Shown here in pieces: positions 63,686 to 64,000 of a stretch of 64,000 nt of DNA (the stretch's first letter is position 1; every line of letters begins with the position of its first letter). The notes beneath the pieces were generated by a model that made no database searches, had not been told where the DNA came from, and saw nothing but the letters and a program-made list of their open reading frames with translations. The translations under genes and the position numbers were made by a program. This DNA comes from Tsukamurella conjunctivitidis (GTDB lineage: Bacteria; Actinomycetota; Actinomycetes; Mycobacteriales; Mycobacteriaceae), in NCBI RefSeq assembly GCF_007858475.1, contig NZ_VIGX01000020.1:1-64000 (forward strand), given 5' to 3'.

Positions 63686-64000
63686 ATGCCGCTCTGGAAC
63701 ATCCACCACACCCCCGGCGTCTTCACCTCCGCGGAGAAGGAGTCCCTCGCCGCCACGATCACCGATCGGTACGCGGCGATCGGGCTGCCGCGCTTCTACG
63801 TCGTCGTGCTCTTCCACGAAGTCGCGCCGCAGGACTTCTTCATCGGCGGCGCGAGCGCGCCCACCGCGGTGCGCATCGCCATCGACCACATCGCTCGGCA
63901 CGCATCCGACTCGGCGAGCCGGACGAGGATCGCCGAGTGGGTGCGCGCGATGGTCGCCCCCGCGCTTGCACGGCACCCGGACCTGCAGTGGGAGTTCCAT
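63686..64000 (+). CDS. Tautomerase/cis-CaaD-like protein, N-terminal part (runs off the window)
   Basis: A reading frame open to the window end (105 codons): MPLWNIHHTPGVFTSAEKES at the start, where Pro2 is the expected catalytic proline of the tautomerase superfamily, then TITDRYAAIGLPRFYVVVLFHEV and FIGG. This fits the cis-3-chloroacrylic acid dehalogenase-like tautomerase group (about 140-150 residues). It follows the SDR gene by 32 bases on the same strand and is probably under the same HxlR control. Confidence 0.8.
   Translation, partial: MPLWNIHHTPGVFTSAEKESLAATITDRYAAIGLPRFYVVVLFHEVAPQDFFIGGASAPTAVRIAIDHIARHASDSASRTRIAEWVRAMVAPALARHPDLQWEFH

Noticed and set aside
1-64000. CRISPR arrays, tRNA or rRNA genes
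   Set aside because: Reading the intergenic regions showed no regularly spaced repeats, no tRNA cloverleaf with CCA-type ends and no rRNA conserved segments. A covariance search with tRNAscan-SE or Infernal would settle it.

Overview
This window is high-GC DNA from an actinobacterium of the order Mycobacteriales. The order of housekeeping genes matches the mycobacterial chromosome: rsmD-coaD-sepIVA-yceD-rnc-mutM-osmC-acyP-smc, then proB-obg-rpmA-rplU-rne-ndk-DUF4233-folC-valS, then clpX-clpP2-clpP1-tig. My best guess is Tsukamurella or a close relative. That genus call is inference. It rests on this gene order combined with ectABC, arr and a second clpP pair.

Region 1 (1-4.65 kb) is an accessory defence island of visibly lower GC, directly downstream of smc. 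An IS3-family element (1-100) interrupts a vsr mismatch-repair endonuclease gene, leaving only its C-terminal codons. These are followed by a NaeI-like restriction endonuclease, its C5-cytosine methyltransferase, and a tight two-gene module: a DUF262 protein and a RelA/SpoT-type alarmone synthetase-like protein with intact catalytic motifs. That last pair is the best candidate here for an undescribed system.

Region 2 (4.7-18.6 kb) is the smc/rnc core cluster on the minus strand, with two lineage-specific insertions. One is a DUF350 / glutathionylspermidine-synthase-like / Gly-Ser-rich membrane protein operon between acyP and smc. The other, between osmC and mutM, is a plus-strand block with the rifampin ADP-ribosyltransferase arr flanked by three related small membrane proteins.

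Region 3 (18.6-44 kb) is mostly transport and metabolism: MHS-family and other MFS transporters, a Tat-exported PhoD phosphatase behind a PHO-box-like repeat, a flavin monooxygenase, ribokinase plus a virginiamycin B lyase homologue, and the ectoine operon ectABC behind a perfect TGTGA-N6-TCACA site. It continues with a fused ECF transporter (membrane domain plus two ATPases) and its T component, CorA with a GQN motif, a sirtuin, a GH3 glycosidase, and an accessory clpP pair in which one subunit lacks the catalytic serine, next to a ClgR/PopR-like regulator. An AurF-like diiron oxygenase with a palindrome in its upstream region follows.

Region 4 (42.3-60.4 kb) is core: proB-obg-rpmA-rplU, rne, ndk, DUF4233-folC-valS, an ABC-F protein, and the clpX / clpP2-clpP1 / tig proteolysis and folding cluster.

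Region 5 (60.5-64 kb) has small adaptive genes: DUF1304, a SpeG-like acetyltransferase, DUF1275, and an HxlR regulator divergent from an SDR and a tautomerase, with palindromic operators between them. I found no tRNA, rRNA or CRISPR array.
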